From Cystobacter fuscus DSM 2262 (GTDB lineage: Bacteria > Myxococcota > Myxococcia > Myxococcales > Myxococcaceae): a stretch of 64,000 bases of DNA. Position numbers and translations under genes: made by a program. The notes under the pieces were generated by a model, which worked only from the letters and a program-made list of their open reading frames with translations, ran no database searches and had not been told where the DNA came from. Positions 55,833-64,000 of this stretch are shown here, piece by piece (the first letter of the stretch is position 1; the number at the start of each line of letters is the position of its first letter). Where the stretch lies: assembly GCF_000335475.2 (NCBI RefSeq), contig NZ_ANAH02000005.1, positions 1 through 64,000 on the forward strand. The letters run 5' to 3'.

Positions 55833-57659
55833 TCAAGGCAGTGGACGGGGGTCCAACCAGAACCGGATGTGCTTCACCGCGTACCGGTCCCGACCGCCAC
55901 TCTGCATCAACTGTTCCAGGGAGACCGGCGGTGCTCGGGTGAGCCGGGAGTGGGAAGTGCCGAGCAGGCGCAGATCCACGGGAAACTCCGAGGCGATGAC
56001 CACGAGGGACTCGGGGCGCGCGTCCTGACGGGGCGTGGACTCGGGCCATTCGAGCTCCAGGCCCACGAGCGTCCCATCCGGCCCGGCGCCCAGGGTCTCC
56101 ACCCGGCCGCTCCCCAGCACCATCCCCGAGGGCTGCGAGGCATTCAGCAAGGAGATGGCCCCCCCGACGCCCACGTCGAGGACCGAGACGTGGAGGCGGG
56201 CGTGGCCACGAGCGCGGAGGCGGACATAGACGCGCTCTCCCGCGTGCAGGCTGGCCCCCGTCGTGGGAAGCGGGAAGGCACGGCGAGCGGACACCCGACC
56301 CCACTCGAGTTCGAGCCACTGCGTGAAGCGCTCCGAATCGCCGCCATCGCCGAGCTCGCGCAGCGCCTGGGCCCGGGCCAGGACCTCCAGGACGTGGAGC
56401 ACCCCCGGGACGCTGGAGGGGGTGAGCGGCAGGGGATGGACGATTCCGTCCAGCCCCGAGTCAAGAACGTCCACGCCTCGCTCGCCGAGCCGGACGTGGG
56501 CGAGCACGGGCGCTCGCTCCTCCATGGACGCCTGACGGACGAAGAACGAGGTCCGAAGTGCTTCCCGCAGGCGGGAAAGAAGTGGCGCATGGGCGTCCCA
56601 TGAGCCCTCCAACACCACGGCGCGCCGGGGTTGCTGGGAGCGGCGCGGGAAGGCGGGAGCCCCCGTGGGGACGAGAGCCGAGTCCCTGCGCTCCAGCGCC
56701 ACCCGGCTGGAACCGCCCCGCACCTCGAGGACCCGAGCGAACGCCAGGGCACGGGCCTCGTCCGGACCGTTGGCGCCCAGCGGCATGACGGCGTATTCAT
56801 CGCCCTCCCGCACCCCGTGCAGACGCCCTCCCCGCAGCCAGTGGTGGCCGCGCTCGGGGTAGTAGGCGAGGGAGGACTCGTGCTCGAGCTCCTCGAGCTG
56901 GAACAACAATCGCCGCTCGGGGCCCTCGAGCTCGGGCCGTTGCTGGGGACAACGGGCGAGGACCCGCTCCCGGATGCGCCGGCCGAGCTGACCCCAGGAC
57001 ACCCGGAGCCCGCGCGCCTCGTCGAGCACCTCGAGGAAGGCATCGGTCAGCAACCCGGTGCGCACGCCTCGCGCGTTGGTGTACTCGTAGGCCTGTTCGT
57101 CGAGCGCCGCGGCCACCAGCCGCACCGCATGCGGGTTGCTCTCGATGTGGCGGCCCCCCAGCGCCTGACCCTGGGCCTGGAGCCGCTTCAGGTGCGCGCA
57201 CACGACGGGCAGCGGCACCACGGGGAGCGCCCTCGGCACCAGGTCCACGCCCCGGAACATGCGCGACGCGAAGCAACAGTCGAGCACGACGGTCACGTTG
57301 CGTGTCCTCGACGTCAGCTCCTCCAATAGCGCCGACAGCTCGAGGGCGGTGATGCCACGGAAGTCCTCTTCCGTGGAGAGCGCGAAGTCCGCCGGCACGA
57401 TGAACTGGACGCCGGAGCCCGGCTCGGGAGCCCAGGCCCCGTGCCCCGCGTAATAGACGAAGGCCGCCTCGTCCGGAGCACACCGGGCGATGAGGTGGCG
57501 GTAGAGCTGGAGGATGCGCTCGCGCGTCGCCTCTTCTCCCATGCACATGGTGACGTCGAAGCCGAGCGCACCGAGCGCCTCCGCGACCCGCCGCGCGTCT
57601 CCCAACACGCCGGTCAGTCCATAGGTCTGGCATCCGAGGATGAGGGCCTGTCCACGCAT
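55833..57659 (-). CDS. Caspase-family (C14) peptidase with beta-rich C-terminal region
   Basis: The protein has 608 residues from ATG 57659, where the caspase fold begins (MRGQALILGCQTYGLTGV); the frame is open further but the extension lacks coding character. Catalytic His73 (VYYAGHGAW) and Cys129 (VVLDCCFAS) are intact. Residues about 270-608 carry beta-strand-rich segments, including HWLRGGRLHGVREGDEYAV and VYVRLRARGHARLHVSVLDVG, which look like the regulatory or DUF4384-like regions attached to bacterial caspases. First gene of the caspase-trypsin operon, divergent from the duplicated-domain gene. It may be an executioner activated by or acting on the other proteases. Confidence 0.85.
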   Translation of the reverse strand: MRGQALILGCQTYGLTGVLGDARRVAEALGALGFDVTMCMGEEATRERILQLYRHLIARCAPDEAAFVYYAGHGAWAPEPGSGVQFIVPADFALSTEEDFRGITALELSALLEELTSRTRNVTVVLDCCFASRMFRGVDLVPRALPVVPLPVVCAHLKRLQAQGQALGGRHIESNPHAVRLVAAALDEQAYEYTNARGVRTGLLTDAFLEVLDEARGLRVSWGQLGRRIRERVLARCPQQRPELEGPERRLLFQLEELEHESSLAYYPERGHHWLRGGRLHGVREGDEYAVMPLGANGPDEARALAFARVLEVRGGSSRVALERRDSALVPTGAPAFPRRSQQPRRAVVLEGSWDAHAPLLSRLREALRTSFFVRQASMEERAPVLAHVRLGERGVDVLDSGLDGIVHPLPLTPSSVPGVLHVLEVLARAQALRELGDGGDSERFTQWLELEWGRVSARRAFPLPTTGASLHAGERVYVRLRARGHARLHVSVLDVGVGGAISLLNASQPSGMVLGSGRVETLGAGPDGTLVGLELEWPESTPRQDARPESLVVIASEFPVDLRLLGTSHSRLTRAPPVSLEQLMQSGGRDRYAVKHIRFWLDPRPLP

Positions 57660-57959
57660 CGCCGGGCCTGCCAGCAAACCCCATGCCTCGAGTGTGGGCA
57701 GGAGCGTCCACCGAGGGATGAAAGCATCCATGCCTCTCGTGCGAACACACGCCGCCGTGGTCGTTTTCGTCCATCGCGTGGAAACCAGGAGGAGCCCCTC
57801 GCCGGGTGGGTCCATGGGCCATGGGAGGGCCGGCCCAGGGAAGCAGGGACGACGGGTTCGCGGGGGAGCCCGCGCGAGCGGCACGGCGGTTGCTCATGCC
57901 TCCCCACGCCATCACTGGCACGTCGTCATCCACCCAGGCATCTCATCGAGGCTTCTCAT
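57660..57959. promoter_or_regulatory. Divergent promoter region of the protease island
   Basis: The 300-bp spacer separates the caspase-trypsin operon from the plus-strand operon at 57960. It must contain start signals for both and would allow joint control. The composition is GC-rich and I see no clear palindrome or sigma-54 element. Confidence 0.4.
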
Positions 57960-58565
57960 ATGACTCTCAATCCAACCCTGTCCGCCGTCTCCTCGCGCTC
58001 GACGCGGGGGAATCCTTTCAACGTGGCGTTCGCCGATCTCTACCTTCAATTGCTGAGTCCTCGTGGCCCTGGCGGCAATCGCATCCAGAAGCTGGGCATC
58101 GCCGCGGCCACTCCGGACGCCGCCCCTGGCGGAGACGGCGCGCTGGAGCAATGCCTGTCCCAGCTCCTCGGGCGGGAGGTGCGGCTGAGCGAGCCTCAAC
58201 GCCACGCATTCAAGCGCCTCGCGGAGCTGCCGGAGCTCGCCACGCTGTCGCCCTGGAGCAACCAGGTGCGACACGAAGAAGTGAAGGAGATGGTCTCCGC
58301 CTCGAGCCTGTATGACATCTACCTGGCGCTTCTCAAACCAGACGGCGGCCTCATGAAGCGGTTCAAGGCGGTCCAGGCCGCCGCCGCCCTCTACGAGCCG
58401 GGCACGCCCGGCAGCGGCGACACGCTGGAGCAGGAGCTGTCCCGGCTCGTCGGGCGGCCCGTGCGGCTGAGCGAGCCGCAGCTGCGCTGCTTCAAGGAGC
58501 TGCTCGTGGATGAGCCCGCCTTCGCCCATATCGCGCCCTGGGAGGATCTCACCGCGAGCTGGTGA
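57960..58565 (+). CDS. Protein of two tandem copies of an unrecognised ~75-residue helical domain
   Basis: The protein has 201 residues. Copy A (24-99) and copy B (116-194) align end to end: LYLQLLSP / IYLALLKP, then ALEQCLSQLLGREVRLSEPQ / TLEQELSRLVGRPVRLSEPQ, then RHAFKRLAELPEL / LRCFKELLVDEPA, each closing with a (L/I)xPW. No family comes to mind. The domain is all-helical and small, like the death-fold or effector-associated adaptor domains that couple conflict proteins. It heads an operon with the isoprenyl-synthase-like gene (12 bp) and the subtilase. ATG 57960 is used (CGAGG 13 bases upstream). An adaptor function is a hypothesis. Confidence 0.75.
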   Translation: MTLNPTLSAVSSRSTRGNPFNVAFADLYLQLLSPRGPGGNRIQKLGIAAATPDAAPGGDGALEQCLSQLLGREVRLSEPQRHAFKRLAELPELATLSPWSNQVRHEEVKEMVSASSLYDIYLALLKPDGGLMKRFKAVQAAAALYEPGTPGSGDTLEQELSRLVGRPVRLSEPQLRCFKELLVDEPAFAHIAPWEDLTASW

Positions 58566-58577
58566 GACCGCGCCGCC

Positions 58578-59516
58578 ATGAACGCCACGATTGACTCCAC
58601 CTACCAGGGGGTAGTGGCCCAGCTCCCCCTGGAGCTTCGCGATCCGGCGCGGGGGCTGCTGTTCGAGCTGGGACTCGCCCACACGCCCGACATGGGCTGG
58701 GCGGACGTCTTCCAGCTCCCGCCCAGCAGGGATCTGCCCCTCTTCGCCCTGTCCTCCGAGCACGCTCCCTCCGAGCCCGCGCTCGAGGCGTTTCGGAGGG
58801 CCCACCACGGCGCGTGTTTCTACAACGTGCTGGTGGATCGCCTGGCGGACCACCAGGCCGCCGCCACGCCCGAGCGGGAGCACCTGGCGGCCCATTTCCT
58901 GGCGTACTGGCGGCGGAGCCTCGCCGAAGCCGAGGGCGGCACGGGCCCCCGGGTGGAGTCCATCGAGCGGAGCATCAGGGCCTGGCGCCTGGGCGTCGGG
59001 CTCGAGCAGGCGGCGCTGGCCCGCCGGACGCTCCGCCTCGCGCGCTATGGCCGCTCCATCCTGCTCAAGCTCGGGTGGGCGGGACTGGCCAGCGAGTGTC
59101 TGTTGCACCAGCGGGGGGAGTCGCACCGGAGTCCACACTTCCGGCGCGCCTTCTTCCTGCTCGCGGTGGGCATGCAGTGCGTGGACGACGCGGCGGACAG
59201 CGCCGAGGACGAAGCCGTCCATGGCGTGAGCCTTCCCACCGCGCTGGGTTTTCCACCCCCCGCGCTCTTCAGCGCTGGAGCCCTGTTGACGAGAGCCGCC
59301 GGAGCCGCGGCGGCGCACGGGGGATTCGGGCACTTCGCCCACTGGCTGTCCCACCGCGCGCGGGAGTTGGAAGGGATTCGCGCGCGGCGCATCCGCCCCG
59401 AGGACAACCTCGCGGGAATGGTCATCGCATCCTCATTGGAGGCCGTATGTCTCTCCGTGGCCGGGCCTACCCACGACAACACCGTGGGTACCAGCTCCTC
59501 CGTCAGCTCGATGTAG
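58578..59516 (+). CDS. Isoprenyl-synthase-fold protein with two Asp motifs
   Basis: A 312-residue all-helical protein. Residues 197-211 (VGMQCVDDAADSAED) strongly resemble the second Asp-rich motif of trans-prenyltransferases (GxxFQxxDDxxD). At 83-91, NVLVDRLAD has the spacing and position of the first Asp motif, though reduced to DxxxD. Length and motif spacing (~115 residues) fit the class I isoprenoid synthase fold. The second half lacks the usual basic C-terminal motif. It may be an active prenyl or terpene enzyme or an inactivated fold reused in regulation. Position between the duplicated-domain gene and the subtilase, with a 70-bp overlap into the latter, implies a shared task. Confidence 0.6.
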   Translation: MNATIDSTYQGVVAQLPLELRDPARGLLFELGLAHTPDMGWADVFQLPPSRDLPLFALSSEHAPSEPALEAFRRAHHGACFYNVLVDRLADHQAAATPEREHLAAHFLAYWRRSLAEAEGGTGPRVESIERSIRAWRLGVGLEQAALARRTLRLARYGRSILLKLGWAGLASECLLHQRGESHRSPHFRRAFFLLAVGMQCVDDAADSAEDEAVHGVSLPTALGFPPPALFSAGALLTRAAGAAAAHGGFGHFAHWLSHRARELEGIRARRIRPEDNLAGMVIASSLEAVCLSVAGPTHDNTVGTSSSVSSM

Positions 59517-61318
59517 TCCCCTCACGCGAGGAATTGTCCTATCTGGACTTCTCGATCGTCTCGCCGCTGCCCGGGGCGGACGGCCGTCCGCTGCCCGTTC
59601 CCGCGAGCTGGGTGCCCTTTCCCTCCGTGGGCGAGGAGCGACTGTATGTGTCTCCCTCCGTCGACGAGGGGGCGCTGCCCGCGCGCTTCATCCAACCCCT
59701 GCTCTGCCGCGGGCGGGGTCATCCCGCGTCCGGGGTGGGCTACATCGGCGTGGACAGCCGGGTCTGGATGGACGAGCGCTACACGGGCGAGTCGACTCCC
59801 GTCCCGGGCTCTCCCGCCCCGGAGCTGGAGCAACCCGAGTTCGGTGTGCCCCGCCCCCGGCTCTCCGTCGAGGCCCTGCTGCATTCCCTCGGGTTTGCCT
59901 CACCGCACCTCCCCGCCCGGCACTGGGATGGCCATGCGGGTGCCCCGGTGCGGGTGGCCGTCATCGACACGGATTGCGGCGGATGGGACGTGCTGCGCGG
60001 CCTGGATGAAACCTCCCTCCTTCACGCCACCTCGGAACGGGGGTCGTGGTTTCCCCGGAGTCCTCAGCCACCGGAGCCCTCGCGGAGCGTGGCGGGCCAT
60101 GGCGTGGTGATGGCCGCGGCGGTCGAGGCGGTGGCGCCCGGCGTACGCCTGGGCTTGTTCGAGATTCCCCTCGCCCATGACTCGTTCCTCCATGTCACCG
60201 ACCTGGCGGCGGCACTGGCCCGGGCGGTGGGGGAATGGGGAGCGGATGTCGTCCTGGTGGCCATGGCCCATGGCGGTTGGGGTGTTCCCGCCCACCTGCG
60301 CGCCATCCTTCGTGGGTGCGCCCGGAGTGGCCGGGGCGGACGGGGCGCGCTCATCGTGTGTTGCACGGGGCGCATCGATCAGAACCGCGATGTTCACGGA
60401 GACAGCGCGGTGCTCGCGAGCGACGACTTCAACGCGCAGCCCTGGGTCATTCCCGTGGCGGCCTGCGGCCTCGGGGGTGGCTGGTACCGGCTTCATGGCA
60501 CGCCCCTCGGGCGCCTGGGGCCCTCCGTCGAGCTGTGCGCGCCCGGGGAGCTCGTCACGTTTCCGGCCATCGGGGCGGCGGACGACTCGAGCCTCGCCGC
60601 GGCACTGGTGGCTGGCACCGCCGCTCGCATGGTCGCCACCCATCCAGGGCTGCGTCTCACCGAGTTCCGCCAGCTCCTGCGAGCGACCGCCGTGAAAACC
60701 CCTCCAGAGGAGAACCCCTCGGCCACGGGCCTGGAGGCCCATCACTTCAATGACTGGGACCAGGGCGGGCACAACTTCAAGCTGGGCCATGGACGGCTCG
60801 ATGCCCTGGGGGCCTGTCTGGCCGCCGCGGATCCCGTCTGCTTCGCCTTGCTGGCCACGCGCACGCCTGCGTCCGTTCCAGGCTCCCCCGCCGAAGTGGA
60901 AAGGAATCAGGAGGCCGCCCGGAGCTGGGAGGCCTCCTCGTGGAGCGGTGCGCCCCATGAACCCCTGCTCCGACGCTACCTGTCCCTGCGGGGTTGTTTC
61001 GTCCCCCTCGTCCTGCGTGACAGCCCGCTGCGGGACGCGCTCTTCTGGCTCGCGCGCCACCTGTGTGCCCTGCGGCGGCACGGCGGCCTCGCGACGTGGC
61101 CCGTGGACGGAATCGACCATGGTGCCCTGAAGGACCGGTGCCTCCACGTGTTGGAGGTGCTGGGTGAGGCACTCGAACAATCCCCTCCGGAAGTCCCCAC
61201 CAGCGAGGCGTCGCGCTGGCTCTACACCCTGATGCGTCGGTTGGAGGCCACACCGTCCCAGACCATCGCGCGGTTCCTCGCCAAAGCCCTCGCCTTTCCA
61301 TCGGGGGCGTCCGGCTAG
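59447..61318 (+). CDS. Subtilisin-like (S8) serine protease, cytoplasmic
   Basis: The protein has 623 residues without signal peptide. The start ATG 59447 has GGAGG 4 bases upstream and lies 70 bp inside the preceding gene in another frame, so translation is coupled. The ~160-residue N-terminal part is not recognised. The peptidase core has Asp174 (VAVIDTDCGGW), His218 (SVAGHGVVMAA) and Ser382 in DDSSLAAALVAGTAA, a divergent form of the GTSMAxPHVAG block. The final ~170 residues are helical. It is probably the protease output of this operon; substrates are unknown. The histidine kinase gene starts 29 bp downstream. Confidence 0.82.
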   Translation: MSLRGRAYPRQHRGYQLLRQLDVVPSREELSYLDFSIVSPLPGADGRPLPVPASWVPFPSVGEERLYVSPSVDEGALPARFIQPLLCRGRGHPASGVGYIGVDSRVWMDERYTGESTPVPGSPAPELEQPEFGVPRPRLSVEALLHSLGFASPHLPARHWDGHAGAPVRVAVIDTDCGGWDVLRGLDETSLLHATSERGSWFPRSPQPPEPSRSVAGHGVVMAAAVEAVAPGVRLGLFEIPLAHDSFLHVTDLAAALARAVGEWGADVVLVAMAHGGWGVPAHLRAILRGCARSGRGGRGALIVCCTGRIDQNRDVHGDSAVLASDDFNAQPWVIPVAACGLGGGWYRLHGTPLGRLGPSVELCAPGELVTFPAIGAADDSSLAAALVAGTAARMVATHPGLRLTEFRQLLRATAVKTPPEENPSATGLEAHHFNDWDQGGHNFKLGHGRLDALGACLAAADPVCFALLATRTPASVPGSPAEVERNQEAARSWEASSWSGAPHEPLLRRYLSLRGCFVPLVLRDSPLRDALFWLARHLCALRRHGGLATWPVDGIDHGALKDRCLHVLEVLGEALEQSPPEVPTSEASRWLYTLMRRLEATPSQTIARFLAKALAFPSGASG

Positions 61319-61347
61319 ACTCCACCCGTCTCTACCCAGGAGCGAGA

Positions 61348-63702
61348 ATGAGTCCAGCACCGAGTTCGCGAGGACGACACCAGGGCGGCCCGTGGCTGCT
61401 CATACCGGGAGTCCTCGCGCTCGTGCTCACGGGGCTCGCGGCTCACGGGGCCTGGAGCACCCGGGGAAGGCCCTTCCCTTCCCTGATGGTGGACGCCTAT
61501 CACTTCTATTCCCTGGTGCTGCTGCCCTCGTGGGATCCACGGACATCGATCGGAGGCCACCCGTGGCCGTCCACCGAGCCCCTCCCGCTGGCGCGCCACC
61601 GGTTGGTGGCCGTGAATGAAAAATCCCTCTCCACACACGGGCCACTGAGCTCCCCCCTGGAACTCTATGCCCTCGCGGGGGAAACCTGCTCCGACGCCAG
61701 GGTTTCGCTGCGCTTCGAGGACCCCTGGGGCAACTCCCTCCCCGTGGACGTGGACGGCGGCTGCCTGGACTTCGACGAAATCCTGCTCTTCTTCGTCACC
61801 TACGTGCTGGCGGCCTGGATGGTGCTCTGGTCCGGCGGGTTGGTCCTGACGCTGGGCAGCCGCCCCGCCGCCCGCCGGGCCTTCGTGGGGTGGTCGGCCG
61901 TGACCTTCCTCTTCCTGCTGTCCTTCTACGACTACCACACGACCGCGTGGCTCGCGCCGCTCTTCTCCGTCTCGAAGGTGGGCCTCATGCTCAGCGCGCT
62001 CTGGCTCGCCTACGCCTTTCCCTCGCCTCCCGCGCGCGGGACGGTGGGCCTGCGCCGCCTGCTCTCCGCGCTGACAGTGCTGGGGGCCGCGACGGCGTTG
62101 GGCCTCGTGGCCGCGCGCTTCACGGGAACGGACATCGAGCCCGTGCGCAATACCACCGATCTGTTGCTGGCCCCCTGCATCGCCGCGCTGGCCCTCGCCG
62201 TCCTCCTCCGGCTGCGCCGCGGCACGGGATTGGAGCGCGCGGAGTTGATCACCGCCTCCGGAGGACTCGTCGCCACCCCCCTGCTGATCGCGCTCATGCA
62301 GGTGTTCTCCCTGTGGACCGGCAGGGAGATCCGGCACCTGGCACTGCCCTTCATCATCCTCGTCCTCCCGCTGTCCATCGGCTACGCGCTGATCCGCCAC
62401 AACATCCTGGAGGCCCGGGTCGTGCTCACCCCGAGGATGCTGCGGGTTCCGCTCGTCCTCGGCGCCCTGCTCTTGTCCGTGCTCGGAACGTACCTGATCC
62501 ATCTGGCGACCCGGAGCGGACCCACACAGCTCCTGCTGCTGCTGCTCATCGGCGGAGCGCTCTTCACCGCGTTGATGGTGCTCGCCCACCAGTTGCAGGT
62601 GCGCCTGTTCTTTCCCGCCACCCTGGCGTTCCGCGGCACCATCGAGAGACTCAGTGATCGGCTGGCGGCCCTGCGTGATGCGCCCACCATCCGGCGGACC
62701 CTGGAGGAGACGGTGATGCAGGCCGTGCCCACCCTCTCGGCCAGGATCCTCGAGCCCTCGGCCCCACGTGAACTCCCCCACCTGCCCCCGGAGGCCCTGG
62801 AGGAACTCGCGCGGGGCGCCCATGTCTGGACGGCGCAGAGCCCCCGCGAGCGGCACCTGCTGATCCCCATGCGCTCGCTGGGAGAACTGCGGGCCGTGCT
62901 GTTCATCGCCCCCAAGCGCAAGGGCGCCCTCTATACCCAGGAGGATCTCCAACTGCTGGAGACCCTCGCCAGCCTGGGCGCCCTGGCGCTCCACAACGCC
63001 GAGGCCGTCCAGGAGCTGGAGTCCCTCCGGCGCCTCGAGGTGGGGGCGGCGCACCTGGAGAAGCAACTGACCCTCAGCGCGCTCAGCGAGGAGGTCTGCC
63101 ACGAGATGGTCTACCCGCTGAGCTTCCTGCAGGATCTGCTCCGGCGGGGCGCCGACGGCCAACCGCTCGGGGAGGAGGATCTCTCCTTCGCCAGGGAAGA
63201 GGTCGAGCGCATGAGGCGGATGCTGGACTCCCTGCGGCGGCTCCAGCTTCCCCGGCCCGAAGTCGGTCCGATCCCCCTGCTCGGCCATGCCCAGCGGGCG
63301 CTGCAGCTCATCCGGGAGTCCATCCAGCGCAAGCGGCTGTCCGTCCTGGTGGAGATCGACCCCGCGCTGACCGTTCGCGCGGAAGGAGACTCCCTGGTCC
63401 AACTGCTCAGCAACCTCCTGCGCAACGCGGCCCAGGCGGCGCCCGAGGAGGGCACCATGGGCATCCGTGCGCGATGGGGCGCGGAAGGACAGCTCATCGA
63501 GGTCTGGGACACGGGGCCCGGCATCCCGGAGGAGGTCGCCCAGGTGCTCTTCACCCATCGCCGCGTCAGCACGAAACAGGACGGCCATGGCATCGGTCTG
63601 ACCGTGGTCCAACGCATCGCGCATAACTTCCGCTGGCAGGTCTTCTACCTACGAGAGTCCGATCGCACCCTCTTTCGTCTGACCCTTCCGCCTTCGCCTT
63701 GA
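61348..63702 (+). CDS. Multi-spanning membrane histidine kinase with GAF domain
   Basis: The protein has 784 residues. One N-terminal helix (WLLIPGVLALVLTGLAA) and a ~100-residue extracytoplasmic region precede about eight transmembrane helices (145-410). This resembles sensor kinases with 7TM-like inputs. A GAF domain (about 430-560) leads to an atypical H-box, LSEEVCHEMVYPLSFL (His585), then HATPase with LLRNAAQAAPEEG, DTGPGIP and GHGIGLTVV. The gene starts 29 bp after the subtilase and is followed after 8 bp by a receiver gene, forming an orthodox pair that may sense the envelope and control the upstream protease operon. Confidence 0.9.
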   Translation: MSPAPSSRGRHQGGPWLLIPGVLALVLTGLAAHGAWSTRGRPFPSLMVDAYHFYSLVLLPSWDPRTSIGGHPWPSTEPLPLARHRLVAVNEKSLSTHGPLSSPLELYALAGETCSDARVSLRFEDPWGNSLPVDVDGGCLDFDEILLFFVTYVLAAWMVLWSGGLVLTLGSRPAARRAFVGWSAVTFLFLLSFYDYHTTAWLAPLFSVSKVGLMLSALWLAYAFPSPPARGTVGLRRLLSALTVLGAATALGLVAARFTGTDIEPVRNTTDLLLAPCIAALALAVLLRLRRGTGLERAELITASGGLVATPLLIALMQVFSLWTGREIRHLALPFIILVLPLSIGYALIRHNILEARVVLTPRMLRVPLVLGALLLSVLGTYLIHLATRSGPTQLLLLLLIGGALFTALMVLAHQLQVRLFFPATLAFRGTIERLSDRLAALRDAPTIRRTLEETVMQAVPTLSARILEPSAPRELPHLPPEALEELARGAHVWTAQSPRERHLLIPMRSLGELRAVLFIAPKRKGALYTQEDLQLLETLASLGALALHNAEAVQELESLRRLEVGAAHLEKQLTLSALSEEVCHEMVYPLSFLQDLLRRGADGQPLGEEDLSFAREEVERMRRMLDSLRRLQLPRPEVGPIPLLGHAQRALQLIRESIQRKRLSVLVEIDPALTVRAEGDSLVQLLSNLLRNAAQAAPEEGTMGIRARWGAEGQLIEVWDTGPGIPEEVAQVLFTHRRVSTKQDGHGIGLTVVQRIAHNFRWQVFYLRESDRTLFRLTLPPSP

Positions 63703-63710
63703 CCATCCCC

Positions 63711-64000
63711 ATGAACGAACAACAGCCACTGCGGGTCTTGCTCGTCGATGACGAGCGCATCGCGCTCAAGAGTTTCGCCAACCTCCTGGAATCCCTCGGG
63801 AACGCCGTCCCCTACCGGGCCAGCTCGCTGGAGGAGGCCCGGCAGATCCTGGAGGAAGTCCTCATCGACATCGCGTTCATCGACCTGCAGCTCTCGCAGG
63901 ACATCCGCAACCGGGATGGCCTCACGCTCATCCAGGAGCTTCGCGAGCGCTACCAGACGGTGCCCATCGTGGTGAGCGGGCACAGCCAGGTCCATGAGGT
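63711..64000 (+). CDS. Response regulator receiver domain (partial, runs off window)
   Basis: The first 96 codons are present. The receiver begins VLLVDDERIALKSF (acidic pair), has phosphoacceptor Asp in AFIDLQLSQD and a Ser-containing PIVVSG strand; the conserved Lys and any output domain lie outside the window. It follows the membrane histidine kinase by 8 bp, its probable cognate partner. Confidence 0.88.
   Translation, partial: MNEQQPLRVLLVDDERIALKSFANLLESLGNAVPYRASSLEEARQILEEVLIDIAFIDLQLSQDIRNRDGLTLIQELRERYQTVPIVVSGHSQVHE

Overview
The window is GC-rich, gene-dense bacterial chromosome. It most resembles a myxobacterium of the Cystobacterineae (Archangium/Cystobacter/Melittangium/Stigmatella/Myxococcus type). 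The grounds are the number of Ser/Thr kinases (four) and hybrid-free histidine kinases, a SitA-like AHH lipoprotein toxin with an Imm11-type immunity gene, a GltG-like FHA protein, GspE_N/GAF and choice-of-anchor-D lipoproteins, an EpsZ-type phosphoglycosyl transferase, and a caspase/nSTAND/WD40 locus typical of multicellular bacteria. Species cannot be fixed from the sequence. No rRNA, intact tRNA, CRISPR array or insertion sequence was found.

Layout. 1-523: 5' part of an FHA protein (minus strand). 956-1957: RCC1-repeat lipoprotein. 2058-6786: tight four-gene plus-strand operon (dehydrogenase small subunit, GMC oxidoreductase, ferritin-like protein, acetoacetate-decarboxylase-like protein). 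6885-8392: SDR and divergent TetR regulator with two palindromic operators between them. 8454-8909: lone receiver. 8932-10872: immunity and AHH toxin pair. 10957-12998: radical SAM protein divergent from a proteasome-like Ntn-hydrolase. 13023-18904: GspE_N/GAF protein and a polysaccharide cluster (EpsZ-like transferase, two GT4 glycosyltransferases). 19045-19559: gene remnant.

From 19560 to 41788 every gene is on the minus strand: a UvrC-like GIY-YIG protein, a secreted protein, a Ser/Thr kinase, then the run purH > zinc-ribbon/TPR protein > purD > lptF > lptG > O-antigen-ligase-like gene, whose last four genes overlap by three successive 4-bp GTGA junctions. Upstream lie a sigma-region-4-like regulator with a Cys cluster, two tandem Ser/Thr kinases, a small protein and a large choice-of-anchor-D/vWA lipoprotein.

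42115-50007, mostly plus strand: pssA, two paralogous histidine kinases flanking a small protein and a Ser/Thr kinase, a PadR regulator, a membrane-anchored methyltransferase and a small helical periplasmic protein.

50104-61318 is the most striking part: a 1591-residue caspase/nSTAND-NTPase/WD40 protein converges on a caspase > trypsin-like operon. Divergent from that operon are a protein made of two copies of an unrecognised ~75-residue helical domain, an isoprenyl-synthase-fold protein carrying two Asp motifs, and a subtilase. Four peptidases of three catalytic families thus lie within 11 kb, together with a STAND switch and a WD40 sensor array. This is the architecture of the NTPase/protease biological-conflict systems of multicellular bacteria, here with the extra isoprenyl-synthase-like and duplicated-domain genes. 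The subtilase gene runs directly into a membrane histidine kinase and a response regulator (cut by the window end), so signalling and the protease operon may be co-transcribed.
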